64,000 bases of DNA from a virus: positions 1 through 64,000 of the IMG/VR virus record IMGVR_UViG_3300025655_000024; one strand, given 5' to 3'. Shown piece after piece: positions 1 through 8,097 of the stretch; position 1 is the stretch's first letter; each line of letters starts with the position of its first letter. The position numbers and the translations under genes are program-made. The notes under the pieces were generated by a model, which worked only from the letters and a program-made list of their open reading frames with translations, ran no database searches and had not been told where the DNA came from.

Positions 1-1
1 C

Positions 2-184
2 CTCAATCTCAGGCTCTATCGTGAAGCACCATCACAGGATGGACACACGGGCTACACAAAGAAGGGGTTCTATCTCTATCGGGATGAAGCCATCCAATTG
101 CGTGATGCTCTCAATGACCTTCTCGCTGATGGGGCTTTTGACACAAACGACACACGGGAAATTCCTGAAACATTGGAGGGCTAA
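2..184 (+). CDS. C-terminal fragment of a small protein, possibly PC4-like
   Basis: This frame is open from the left window edge and ends at a TAA three bases before the next ATG; 60 residues are visible and the N-terminus lies outside the window. The visible part has a G-Y-T-K-K-G-F-Y-L segment followed by an amphipathic helix (DEAIQLRDALNDLL) and an acidic tail. A lysine-rich 'KKG' beta turn followed by a helix at the C-terminus is the general pattern of PC4/transcriptional coactivator p15 ssDNA-binding domains, which exist in some archaea and phages. That resemblance is by eye only. It stands directly before a possible TFB-like gene, which would suit a transcription-related role. It could equally be an unrelated small protein. 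Confidence 0.6.
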   Translation, partial: LNLRLYREAPSQDGHTGYTKKGFYLYRDEAIQLRDALNDLLADGAFDTNDTREIPETLEG

Positions 185-186
185 AC

Positions 187-630
187 ATGGACATACGGCT
201 GATACCCAAAAGCGAAGAGTGGTTTGACTTCTATCGTGGTCTTGGTGCTGAATTGATGAACGCATTGGATCTCAACGAAGAGGTGTTTCAAAGCCTCGTG
301 TTTGCTTTGTGGGAGGAAACGACCACGAGGGTTGGGCGTGCGCCATTACCTCTCATGGCTGATTGCATTTACATCATCGCTAAATTGACGGGCAACCGCA
401 AAAGCATCAGGGTGATGAAGAACGCCACCGAAGAGGTGTGGGGCAAACGCACAGACATTTTGCCGTTGGATAGGCGAAGGCAAAAACGAAGGTGGGTGTG
501 GGCGAAGAAGGATTTCATTTGTTCTTTGCTTGTGCTTGATGACGAATCATGGAGGGATTTTGTCGCTGAATGGACTGACGGGGAAACCGAAAAGGTTGTT
601 GCTGATTCGTATTGGGAGGAATCCGAATGA
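187..630 (+). CDS. Putative TFB/TFIIB cyclin-repeat-like protein
   Basis: This is a 147-aa protein. Residues of about 15-75 read like one cyclin-fold repeat of archaeal transcription factor B: a helix 'FYRGLGAELMNALDL', then 'EEVFQSLVFALWEE', then 'GRAPLPLMADCIYIIAKLTG'. In TFB the corresponding segment is typically G-K/R-x-P-x-x-L-A-A-A-x-x-Y-I-A-x-x-x-x-G. After it comes 'NRKSIRVMKNATEEVWGKR', at the place of the TFB recognition helix. The N-terminal zinc ribbon of a full TFB and the second cyclin repeat are absent. If real, it would redirect host RNA polymerase to viral promoters or modulate initiation. The ATG follows the previous stop by two bases, and the stop overlaps the next ATG. A helical protein of unrelated function cannot be excluded. 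Confidence 0.5.
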   Translation: MDIRLIPKSEEWFDFYRGLGAELMNALDLNEEVFQSLVFALWEETTTRVGRAPLPLMADCIYIIAKLTGNRKSIRVMKNATEEVWGKRTDILPLDRRRQKRRWVWAKKDFICSLLVLDDESWRDFVAEWTDGETEKVVADSYWEESE

Positions 631-830
631 ACATTGAAATTGGTTCTCGTTGGAGGAACAAATACACCCGTGAGCGATTCTTGGTGACAGACATAGAGGT
701 TGTTCCTTTCAGGGGATATAACATCACCACCGATGTGATCGTCGTGTTAAACACCGACACCGACGAAGATGGGCGTTGGGACATATCGTTCTTCAAACAA
801 GCATTTGACCCCCTTGAAGAAGAGGAATGA
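627..830 (+). CDS. Small hypothetical protein, possible SH3-like fold
   Basis: The protein has 67 residues and starts at an ATG that overlaps the previous stop (ATGA), with a GGGAGGA ribosome-binding site six bases upstream; an in-frame start further upstream would lie inside the previous gene and has no better site. The sequence is a run of short predicted beta strands (IEIGSRWRN, RFLVTDIEV, DVIVVLNT, RWDISFFKQAF) followed by a glutamate tail. This resembles small phage SH3-like barrel proteins that begin G-x-x-W/R, but I cannot assign a family. It is co-transcribed with the flanking genes. Confidence 0.6.
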   Translation: MNIEIGSRWRNKYTRERFLVTDIEVVPFRGYNITTDVIVVLNTDTDEDGRWDISFFKQAFDPLEEEE

Positions 831-832
831 AC

Positions 833-2272
833 ATGGAGTCCATTTCTTTCAGCACAATCGCCGCATCATGCCGTCAGGCATACAATGGTGTCAAAAGACC
901 CACGATTGTGTTGGAGGGTTTGTTCAACCATTCTCCCAAAGACATAGAGGACATCATACGCTTTTGCTACGAGGATAACCGCATTGAACAATCCTTGAGC
1001 GATGAGGATTTACGGGAAATTTACCTATGCTTAACAGACGCTTATCCCGAAGAGGTTGAGGACAACCCTGACCTCGTTCAAATCATCACCCACCTTTCTC
1101 TCGCTGATGAAACGAGAGTCAGCCTGTCATTTGTGCTGAAACAGATGAGTCAAATGTTCAAGGCTGACAACAACAAAACCCGGTCAGTCATTATGAACGG
1201 GCTGTTGAGGCGTGTCAATCAGCGTGATGCCTATTGGCTTCTTATCCGCATGATACGAAGGAGGAATCCTTTCAGGCGGTATCACATTCTCACGGCTCTC
1301 GCCAATCACTACAATCTGTTCTATGAACGGCTCAAGCGTGAAGCCAATTTCATCCCGTTGGTGACTTTGGCTCAACGCCTCAAAGAAGGAAACGATCTCA
1401 TTGGTGTGCCTTCAATCGGAAGCCCGTTGGTTATTCCTTTGCCTGTCAAAGCACCAATCAAGGAACGCTTCGGTGCATACCTTGAGGTGATTCGTGGTGA
1501 ACGGCTCACTATTCACAAAGAAGGCGACATGATTCTCATGTGCGATGTCAATGGACTGTTCCTTGAGGAAACGATAGAGGGCCAACACGAATTGGGTTCA
1601 CTCATCAGCGATGGTATTTACCTCATTGAGCGCGTTGTTCAGGATGACTTCCCGCTACGCTTGGTGGATGTCCTTTACCACAAAGAAGGGCATCACGATG
1701 AGGACTTTGAAACAAGACGGGATTGGTTGCAGGAACACGCTTCGTTGCCCAATTTCTTCAAGCCAATGTATTGGTGCGAGAACCCTCAACAGATTCAGCA
1801 CAAAACGCCACCAAATAGCGTGGCTTTCCTTTATGCTCGTGATGGCAAATTGACATACAACAACACCAAAGAGGAAGTGGTGCGTTTTAGCACAAAGAGC
1901 AGGGGTGAAATCCTCCGGGTGATTGGAGGTATTTACACTCAAGACCATGTGCGTGGTTTAGTGATGAATCGTTGGCGCGTGTCGGCTCGTGATGGCTTAG
2001 ACTCGTATTATGAAGTGGGGGAAATTCAAGCCGAGGACATTGAAATGGAGAAGCGGTTGGCGAGGCTAACCGAACCCTCAAAGGCTTTCGTGGGCGAGGT
2101 TGCCCAAATGAAAGGGGCGACATTTGTTGAGGTTGAATTGCACCACGCCGACTACGATCATCGTGGGATTTCAATATCAGGGTCTATTGTTGGCATTGTG
2201 TCCAATGCGGGATTCAGCGATGTCGTTGCTGTTGAGGACTTGGAGTGGTTGGCGGGTGATGTGGATGGCTGA
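833..2272 (+). CDS. ATP-dependent DNA ligase-like protein lacking the catalytic lysine
   Basis: The 479-aa protein follows the layout of archaeal/eukaryotic ATP-dependent DNA ligases. Residues of about 90-170 match the helical DNA-binding domain (the 'LLRRVNQRDAYWLLIRMIRR' region). Residues of about 205-310 match the adenylation domain, and the C-terminal 150 residues look like an OB fold. The motif I position, normally K-x-D-G-x-R, reads V-I-R-G-E-R, so the nucleotide-accepting lysine is a valine (codon at 1487) and the aspartate is arginine (codon at 1493). Motif III D-G-E reads D-G-I. Motif IIIa is recognisable as 'LRLVDVLYHKEG...RRDWLQEH'. Catalysis by the normal route is not expected; nick binding or a structural role is possible. 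ATG 833 is preferred over 827 because AGAGGA lies six bases upstream. Confidence 0.7.
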   Translation: MESISFSTIAASCRQAYNGVKRPTIVLEGLFNHSPKDIEDIIRFCYEDNRIEQSLSDEDLREIYLCLTDAYPEEVEDNPDLVQIITHLSLADETRVSLSFVLKQMSQMFKADNNKTRSVIMNGLLRRVNQRDAYWLLIRMIRRRNPFRRYHILTALANHYNLFYERLKREANFIPLVTLAQRLKEGNDLIGVPSIGSPLVIPLPVKAPIKERFGAYLEVIRGERLTIHKEGDMILMCDVNGLFLEETIEGQHELGSLISDGIYLIERVVQDDFPLRLVDVLYHKEGHHDEDFETRRDWLQEHASLPNFFKPMYWCENPQQIQHKTPPNSVAFLYARDGKLTYNNTKEEVVRFSTKSRGEILRVIGGIYTQDHVRGLVMNRWRVSARDGLDSYYEVGEIQAEDIEMEKRLARLTEPSKAFVGEVAQMKGATFVEVELHHADYDHRGISISGSIVGIVSNAGFSDVVAVEDLEWLAGDVDG

Positions 2273-2885
2273 CGATTATTTCAAGCGAAGCAATTGGAAT
2301 AGGAAAGACGAATACTACACGCCTCCTATTTTGGTTGAAGCCATCCTCCCCCACATTGTTGGGAACCCTAAAGAAACAACGGTTTGGTGTCCTTTTGATA
2401 CCGATAAAAGTGCGTTTGTTGAAATTTTGCGGGAACGAAATTTCAAAGTCATCCATTCTCACATTTGGGAGGGGAAGGATTTCTTTCAATACGAACCCGA
2501 AGAAGAATACGATTACATCATTTCAAACCCTCCTTTCACGAGGAAATTGGATGTTTTCAAGAGGCTTTTTGATTTGGGGAAGCCCTTTGCTATGGTGATG
2601 GGGCTTCCCATTTTGAATTATCAAGAGGTTGGGGATTTCTTCACGAAACATCAACAACAAGGGCATCACATTCAATTGCTGATAGTGGACAAAAAGGTGT
2701 CCTTTGACGGCAATACCGCCTCTTTCAACAATTCGTTTTTCTGTTGGGATATGCTACAAAGGGACATTGTTTTTCACCATTTAGCCCACAACAATTCAGG
2801 GGACGATCACATTGGGAGTCGCATGAAAGTGGATTCCGAAGAGAGAGGAATAGAACCGCTACCCGTGAGGTGGTTATTTGATTGA
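2265..2885 (+). CDS. NPPF-type DNA adenine-N6 methyltransferase-like protein
   Basis: The 206-aa protein has the layout of a compact phage methyltransferase family. It starts with D-E-Y-Y-T-P-P at about residue 14-20. A W-C-P-F-D segment stands in place of the usual SAM-binding G-loop, and 'SHIWEGKDFF' follows. Motif IV is I-S-N-P-P-F, the class signature for methylating an exocyclic amino group. 'RLFDLGKPFAMVMGLP' follows, as in that family. The likely substrate is adenine in DNA, although some members are annotated differently. There is no restriction endonuclease next to it, so protection of viral DNA from host restriction is the simplest role. The ATG overlaps the end of the ligase-like gene by 8 bases. 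Confidence 0.7.
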   Translation: MADDYFKRSNWNRKDEYYTPPILVEAILPHIVGNPKETTVWCPFDTDKSAFVEILRERNFKVIHSHIWEGKDFFQYEPEEEYDYIISNPPFTRKLDVFKRLFDLGKPFAMVMGLPILNYQEVGDFFTKHQQQGHHIQLLIVDKKVSFDGNTASFNNSFFCWDMLQRDIVFHHLAHNNSGDDHIGSRMKVDSEERGIEPLPVRWLFD

Positions 2886-3252
2886 TGAAGAAACAATTAC
2901 CATGCTGTTGCTCGCAACCAACGCACGCTTCCGCATAGGTGTGCGATTCACCACAAATAACCAAACGGGCTATGAAATCCGACCCGAATGTATTCTTTTT
3001 GGGAGGAACACGATACCCGAAGCCGTTCAATTGGTCTTGAAGGAGAACGGTTTGCCCGTTCAAAATCAATTCACTGATGCGGTGCATCTTCAAAAAATGC
3101 TGAGAATCACAAAGGCTTGGCGGGACTTTACCAAAGAGCCTGAAGGGTGGCTTCTTGTAGCGCGGTTTAATGGGCGTGTTCCCGAATTGAAATTCCACGA
3201 GGATGTTGAACAGGCATTGAATGTGTTTGAGGATGATGATGATGCTTTATGA
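2878..3252 (+). CDS. Hypothetical protein, 124 aa
   Basis: I do not recognise this protein. It has a beta-rich N-terminal half (ARFRIGVRFTTNN..YEIRPECILFGRN) that faintly recalls a LAGLIDADG-type half-domain, but the diagnostic acidic helix is missing. A helical middle and an acidic tail (VFEDDDDAL) follow. The chosen start is TTG at 2878 with GAGG just upstream, overlapping the previous stop by 8 bases; ATG 2902 is the alternative and has no clear ribosome-binding site. Codon use and overlap pattern match its neighbours, so it is likely a real operon member. Confidence 0.6.
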   Translation: MIDEETITMLLLATNARFRIGVRFTTNNQTGYEIRPECILFGRNTIPEAVQLVLKENGLPVQNQFTDAVHLQKMLRITKAWRDFTKEPEGWLLVARFNGRVPELKFHEDVEQALNVFEDDDDAL

Positions 3253-3817
3253 CGAAACGCCCACAGAAGAGGCGGTGGATTGGTTTGCCGTCTGTCCGAA
3301 TTCGGATTCTCAATACGAAGCACCACTCCCAACCGGGCTGTTTGATGTGCTGAGGTTATACACTAACGAATGGGATCGTGCCGTTGTTGGTAAAGCCATC
3401 AAGCACACGAAAGGAAACATTCTCTTCGGACTTCATGTTTTGTTGCGAACCTTCCCCAACAACATCGCGCTTGAAATGTGTGCGCGTGAATTCGCCCATC
3501 GCATCCCGTTCCGTTTGCTCGCTGACATAATCGCGCTTTCGCATAACGGAACAAGTCGCAAACGCTTGGTGTTTCCCGACAAACGACAGAAGCCTGTGCC
3601 TTCTTCGTTGCTCAAGGCATTCGGTTTGCGAGGTTCGGAAAGTGGGTGGTTTGACCGCTTGGCTCAGAACGAGGATTTTGTTCGCTCGGTGGGCTTGAAT
3701 ATCAAAAACGAGGATTGGGAATTTATCACCATGTATGATAAAGCAACGCTGTTCAAATCGGACACAAAACAAAGCACTGCGAGCCATAGAGGTGCAAATC
3801 AGGGGGCTTTGTTTTGA
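3242..3817 (+). CDS. Hypothetical protein, 191 aa
   Basis: This is a predicted mostly helical protein of unknown family. Features are a tryptophan/leucine-rich segment at about residue 30-90 (VLRLYTNEWDRAVVGKAIKHT), a basic stretch 'SRKRLVFPDKRQK' in the middle and a low-complexity end. Five in-frame ATGs cluster at 3221-3242; the last is chosen because GAGG lies nine bases before it. It is the last gene before a 50-base gap that holds a TATA box, so it probably ends the first transcription unit of the early arm. Confidence 0.55.
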   Translation: MLYDETPTEEAVDWFAVCPNSDSQYEAPLPTGLFDVLRLYTNEWDRAVVGKAIKHTKGNILFGLHVLLRTFPNNIALEMCAREFAHRIPFRLLADIIALSHNGTSRKRLVFPDKRQKPVPSSLLKAFGLRGSESGWFDRLAQNEDFVRSVGLNIKNEDWEFITMYDKATLFKSDTKQSTASHRGANQGALF

Positions 3818-3825
3818 CACCGATG

Positions 3826-3834
3826 CTTTTATAC
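3826..3834 (+). promoter_or_regulatory. Archaeal TATA box upstream of the replication operon
   Basis: CTTTTATAC lies in one of the few true intergenic gaps of the early arm (3818-3874). An initiation point about 25 bases downstream would fall near 3856, leaving a short leader that contains GGAGG at 3863-3867 and then ATG 3875. This places the clamp-loader gene and the genes after it under their own promoter. No convincing purine-rich BRE was identified. Confidence 0.5.
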
Positions 3835-3874
3835 ACAAGACCCTATTGGCAGGGGTGCTAACGGAGGAATGACG

Positions 3875-4822
3875 ATGACGCAATTGTGGCTCAAATACCG
3901 ACCCGATACGATGAGGAACATGGTTGGGCTTGAGGGCTTGAAGAAAGACGCTCAGTCATGGGCTGTGGCAGGTTCTCTCCGCTGTGGTGGTGTCATTTTC
4001 AACGGTAAGGCGGGAACGGGTAAAACCACCGCCGCACGAGCCATCGCCAAGGATATGCTTGGTTCGGCTTTTGAAGCCAATTTTCATGTGTTCAACGCCT
4101 CCGATGATAGAGGCATCAATTTTGTCCGTGAACGCCTAAAGCCCTTGGCTGAACAGAAGGCTACGGGTGCTAATTTCAAAGTCATCAACCTTGACGAAGC
4201 CGATGGTCTAACAAACGATGCTCAGGAGTCCATGCGACAAATCATTGAGATCACGAGCAAACACACTTTATGGATTCTCACCTGCAACCGTGTGAGCCGT
4301 ATCATCCCTGCACTTCGCTCAAGACTCCCCACATACAATTTTGGTGGGCTTGAAGGCGAGGATGCCGAGTCTTTCTTGGAGAATGTCATTGAAACCGAGA
4401 ATTTCCCGCAGGATTGGGTATATAGCGTCAAATCCTTGATTGGTAAAACCAACGGTGACTTGCGTGCGTGCCTAAAGACCATGCAAATTTGTGACCCAAC
4501 AGACCCAAAGGCACTCGCCCTCACAATCGCACAGGATTATAGTGCGGTCATCGCACTCTATGACTCCATCGTTCAGCACGAATGGGAGGATTGTTTCACT
4601 CAAATTGACATTATTGACCGTCAGGGCGTTGTGCGTGACGAGGTTATTGATGCAATACACGAAGCGTGCATGGAAAAATACAAAGCGGGCGACATTGGCA
4701 TCCAAATCGCCCTTCTCCACCTGCTGATTCTCGGTCAGTGGGCGGCAAAATCGGCTGATTGGGTATCAGGCGACATCCTATTCCTCCGATCAATGATTGG
4801 GGATTATAACAAGAGGTGTTAA
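3875..4822 (+). CDS. rfcS: Replication factor C small subunit (sliding-clamp loader)
   Basis: This 315-aa AAA+ ATPase loads the PCNA-type clamp encoded three genes downstream. Visible motifs are the N-terminal RFC box (W-L-K-Y-R-P), Walker A G-K-A-G-T-G-K-T at residues 44-51, Walker B 'VINLDEAD', a sensor-1-like 'WILTCNRVSRI' and a C-terminal helical collar. The SRC motif that carries the trans-acting arginine finger reads R-S-R-L: the arginine is kept and the cysteine is leucine. No large RFC subunit is present in the window, so it may act as a homo-oligomer or with the host subunit. ATG 3875 is preferred over 3869 because GGAGG is seven bases upstream of it but only one base from 3869. Confidence 0.95.
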   Translation: MTQLWLKYRPDTMRNMVGLEGLKKDAQSWAVAGSLRCGGVIFNGKAGTGKTTAARAIAKDMLGSAFEANFHVFNASDDRGINFVRERLKPLAEQKATGANFKVINLDEADGLTNDAQESMRQIIEITSKHTLWILTCNRVSRIIPALRSRLPTYNFGGLEGEDAESFLENVIETENFPQDWVYSVKSLIGKTNGDLRACLKTMQICDPTDPKALALTIAQDYSAVIALYDSIVQHEWEDCFTQIDIIDRQGVVRDEVIDAIHEACMEKYKAGDIGIQIALLHLLILGQWAAKSADWVSGDILFLRSMIGDYNKRC

Positions 4823-4824
4823 AA

Positions 4825-6177
4825 TTGACAGAAGAAAGAGAAATTGGATATGAATGTATTGAAGAAGCCGCCACCATTTTGGGCGTTGAAAGGGCAGAAG
4901 CCCTTGAGTCCTTTGGCTCGTGGATGGGAGAGGTTTTCCCTGATATGTGGGCTGAATGTGGACAAGACGCGCTGAACCTTGAGGATGAGGACTTCAATCA
5001 CTATGCGGATATGTTCGTTCTCGCTGTGCGACCTTCGGGTGGTTCAAGCGGTGGCGTTGGCGGTGGTCGTGGTGAGGAATGGGTCGGTGCTTTCATCGGC
5101 TTTGACCGAAGGACTGACATGATGAAGCGAAAGCGTGACATGGCAATTGACATCGCAACGGCTGATTTGAGTGGTGCTATTCGCAACGGGTTCACCTACA
5201 ACGGCAACAAGGTCGGGATTGGTCGTGCTTTCACCAAAGACGGCAAATGGCTCATTGAACACTCTCAAGGTGTGTATCAAAGCGATAAGGATGCCGATTC
5301 TCAACCATCGTGGGTCATTCCCATCAACGAGAAGGTGAACATCTCCATGCTCAAGCCCGACAACACTCCTACACTCGCCTACATGACGAAGAGTGTTTGG
5401 ACTTTTCACGGCAACACCAAAGAGAAATTCTTGTCCGAAGGGCCAATCACCGTCAAGGTTGAAGGTCAATGGGAGGCGGCAGATCACGATTGGAAATTGT
5501 GGCAACCTGTTCTCATCAAGGGCGAATTTGACGCTGAGGGTTGGAATGGCTCAGGGGCAACGCTGTCCGTGAGCAACCCTGCCTGTGCCTACGGTCTTGA
5601 TTGGATTCCCGAACAGAATCGTGAAGCGGGTGCATCCCTCTTCAAACCTGAGCAATTCCTCACAACCTGTGGAGAAGCACTCGTCAATCTCGGTGATTTG
5701 CTTGACCATCACATGACAAACCGAACCGAGTCCTATGTGGACAGGAACGGTGTGCAACGCTACGATGGTGCTTTGGTTGTCATCGTTGGGGGTGTCATGG
5801 ACATCAATCACGAAGGTCGTGAGTCCCAATGGGATTCAACGGGTCGTGATTATTACCTCTCCATCTCCAATCAGGTGTTGCGACGAGAAGATCCCAACGC
5901 TCGCATTGGCATCGGTGTGAGTGGCATCCACCACGACAAATTCAACGCCATGAATGTGTTGAAGGGTGGCGAGTGGCTACCCTACGCTCGTGGTTCTCGC
6001 ATTTGGGTCGTTGGTCGCACCGACTCCTATACCAACACCAACGGTGAGGATGTCGTCAAAATCAACGCACATGGCATTTACGCCATTCCCAACAAATCTA
6101 TTCCCGCACAGAAACCGAGCGAGGACTCCAATGACCTCGGCAATCTCGGTGGATTTGGTGTCGGAGGTGATGAGTGA
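4825..6177 (+). CDS. Putative single-stranded DNA-binding (RPA-like) protein
   Basis: This 450-aa protein lies between the clamp loader and the RecA-like ATPase. The N-terminal 70 residues are acidic and helical. A glycine/serine linker (about residues 72-82) leads to two beta-rich regions of about 130 residues that could be OB folds, for example 'YDGALVVIVGGVMDIN' to 'SRIWVVGRTDSYTN'. The C-terminus is a flexible glycine-rich segment ending G-G-D-E, like the acidic tails of ssDNA-binding proteins, and the next protein ends the same way. The assignment rests on fold-like pattern and position, with no decisive motif. TTG 4825 is chosen because AGAGGTG lies six bases upstream; GTG 4816 lies inside that site. 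Confidence 0.45.
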   Translation: MTEEREIGYECIEEAATILGVERAEALESFGSWMGEVFPDMWAECGQDALNLEDEDFNHYADMFVLAVRPSGGSSGGVGGGRGEEWVGAFIGFDRRTDMMKRKRDMAIDIATADLSGAIRNGFTYNGNKVGIGRAFTKDGKWLIEHSQGVYQSDKDADSQPSWVIPINEKVNISMLKPDNTPTLAYMTKSVWTFHGNTKEKFLSEGPITVKVEGQWEAADHDWKLWQPVLIKGEFDAEGWNGSGATLSVSNPACAYGLDWIPEQNREAGASLFKPEQFLTTCGEALVNLGDLLDHHMTNRTESYVDRNGVQRYDGALVVIVGGVMDINHEGRESQWDSTGRDYYLSISNQVLRREDPNARIGIGVSGIHHDKFNAMNVLKGGEWLPYARGSRIWVVGRTDSYTNTNGEDVVKINAHGIYAIPNKSIPAQKPSEDSNDLGNLGGFGVGGDE

Positions 6178-7316
6178 TGTCAGGAACAGGATTTTTGGAT
6201 GGATTCAAGGAACAGAAGGGCAATTTTGAGCCACCCGTCAAGGGTGCTGAACCAAAGCCTGAGCCGAAGGCTCAAGCAAAGCCCACACCACAACAGCCAA
6301 AGCCACAGGCTGAGGCTAAACCACAACAACCCAAGCCGAAGCCACAGGCGGTTGCTCACGAAGCACCCACATTCAAAGCATCGGCTAACATGAACCCGGT
6401 CATCGCTCGTATGATTCAATCAGCACGCACTATGGCTGTCCGTCAAGACACCTTCGTGATGTGCGGTATCGCAGGGCATCCCAAAACGGGAAAAACGGGT
6501 ATGGTGCTTGACAGCCTCACCCCTGATGAAATCGCCAATGGTGCTGAAATTTGGCACATTGACTTTGACCTTGGTGGTGAAACCACGAAGGCGGCACACC
6601 ACAAGGATAAGGCGGCAAACATTGTTGTTCTCAATCCGTGGGTTTTCAATTATGGAAACAGTCGTGTGCCGTATGATTTCCCTGCAACCTTTCAGCAGAC
6701 CATTGACATTCTCAAGGCGGCACAAGCACAAATGGAGGAACAGAACAATTTCTTCATGGAACATGGTAAAATGCCCAAGCCATACCTCAAGACTGTCGTG
6801 TTTGATGGGGCAGACCATTGGCTTCACATCACTGAAACCTGCATGAAGGTGGATGATCTTGAATTGGGCGTTGATGGTATTGCTGTGGCCGGGAAGAAGG
6901 CAACCACACAGATTGGTCGTTTCAATTGGAACATTCGTGCGACCCGATACCAAACCGCTATGGTCGCTCTCCGTGAATTGTGTCGTGGTGGTGTTCATTC
7001 GTATGTTATCACTCACATGAAACCCGCCTATGACAACACGGGCAACGAATTGGTGGGTCAGGACTCACCCAAGTGGCTCAAGGACACCGAAGGACACCTT
7101 CAACAAGTGGTCTATACCGAAATTGAAGAGGAACGGGATGAGAACGGTGAATTGACGGGCGTTGTGCGTGGTTATGCACGAGTCGTGGCGAACCGCACTT
7201 CTCTCCAATCAGGTGGCCGACATTTGCTCTTTGAACGCAACAACGAGGGCGGAACATGGTATGGTTGGGATGGACTCAAGAAAGGTGAATTTGACATCGC
7301 AGGAGGTGATGAGTGA
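6177..7316 (+). CDS. RecA/RadA-type ATPase with a proline-rich N-terminus
   Basis: The 379-aa protein has a P-loop G-H-P-K-T-G-K-T at residues 100-107, a Walker B-like strand 'KTVVFDGADHWLH' and a further conserved strand 'GGVHSYVITHMKP'. This is the pattern of phage RecA-like ATPases (AAA_24/nucleotide-binding protein type). Residues of about 20-60 are a lysine/proline/glutamine repeat (PKPEPKAQAKPTPQQPKPQ-like), presumably a flexible linker. Position between the ssDNA-binding candidate and PCNA suggests strand annealing, recombination or replication-fork support. It ends with the same acidic G-G-D-E tail as the upstream gene. The start is ATG 6177, six bases after a perfect GGAGGTGA. Confidence 0.75.
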   Translation: MSGTGFLDGFKEQKGNFEPPVKGAEPKPEPKAQAKPTPQQPKPQAEAKPQQPKPKPQAVAHEAPTFKASANMNPVIARMIQSARTMAVRQDTFVMCGIAGHPKTGKTGMVLDSLTPDEIANGAEIWHIDFDLGGETTKAAHHKDKAANIVVLNPWVFNYGNSRVPYDFPATFQQTIDILKAAQAQMEEQNNFFMEHGKMPKPYLKTVVFDGADHWLHITETCMKVDDLELGVDGIAVAGKKATTQIGRFNWNIRATRYQTAMVALRELCRGGVHSYVITHMKPAYDNTGNELVGQDSPKWLKDTEGHLQQVVYTEIEEERDENGELTGVVRGYARVVANRTSLQSGGRHLLFERNNEGGTWYGWDGLKKGEFDIAGGDE

Positions 7317-8092
7317 TGGTTCAAGTCGTCATCAATCGCAACCACTTCAATTCGTTCATGTCGGGCTTCTCGGCTATGGATGATCTTGTTCTCCACGCCA
7401 ATGAAGAAACCCAACGCATTTACGCATCGGGAACGGCTGACCGAGCCTTCTTCATCAATCGTTGGGCGGGTGCTGATGTTGTTGAAGGAGGAAACATTGT
7501 CATGGGTCAAATCGGCACAATCATTTCTCTCGTCAAGGATTTACCACAAACGGAGGAAAACGAAATCCGACTCTCCTGTGACGGTGATACCCTCACCATC
7601 ATGTCAGGTGGGTCGTTCTTCCGCATTCCAACATTGGCTTCGGCCACTTCGTCAGCGGGCGTTGAACAATTGCTGAACACCCTTGAGGAATCACGGGGTT
7701 CTGACTACGCTCGCTTCGGCCAATCGGACTTCGCATACAAATACCAATTTGAATCAAACACGGTTCGTGCATTACAAAAAATCGGTTCGTCAATCAACAG
7801 CGGGGCGTTGTTTTGCTTGATTGTGTCGGGCGATGAATTGGTCTATGTGGTTCAGCGTGATGGTATTCGCATTGAACACACGATTGAAGCGATTCAAAGT
7901 GACTGTCTTGAAGAAGAAACATCCATTTGGTTTGGTTCTTGGTTGTTGGATGCACTGAAGGCTATGCCGAGTGGTGGTGTCATCCATTTGTCGTGTGGTG
8001 CTGACACGCCTCTCCTGCTTCGTCACGAAGCCGTTGAGGGTCAGGAACACGGCACAACCGTCATTGTAGCACCTCGGCAAGAAGCCGAGTGA
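7316..8092 (+). CDS. pcn: PCNA-like DNA sliding clamp
   Basis: The 258-aa protein has the length and two-domain beta architecture of archaeal PCNA. The C-terminal part is the most telling: 'SIWFGSWLLDALKAMP', then 'GVIHLSCGADTPLLLRHE', which corresponds to the PCNA strand-helix followed by the L-x-x-x-x-D-x-P-L motif. The N-terminal domain contains 'RIYASGTADRAFFINRWAG', where PCNA has its 'GID' strand. It would encircle DNA as a trimer and tether PolB, the gene immediately downstream. GGAGGTGA precedes ATG 7316 by six bases and the start overlaps the previous stop by one base. Confidence 0.85.
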   Translation: MVQVVINRNHFNSFMSGFSAMDDLVLHANEETQRIYASGTADRAFFINRWAGADVVEGGNIVMGQIGTIISLVKDLPQTEENEIRLSCDGDTLTIMSGGSFFRIPTLASATSSAGVEQLLNTLEESRGSDYARFGQSDFAYKYQFESNTVRALQKIGSSINSGALFCLIVSGDELVYVVQRDGIRIEHTIEAIQSDCLEEETSIWFGSWLLDALKAMPSGGVIHLSCGADTPLLLRHEAVEGQEHGTTVIVAPRQEAE

Positions 8093-8097
8093 TTACA

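Noticed and set aside
2878-3252. Possible LAGLIDADG homing endonuclease
   Set aside because: Only a faint beta-strand similarity is present; the acidic LAGLIDADG helix is absent, so no endonuclease call was made.
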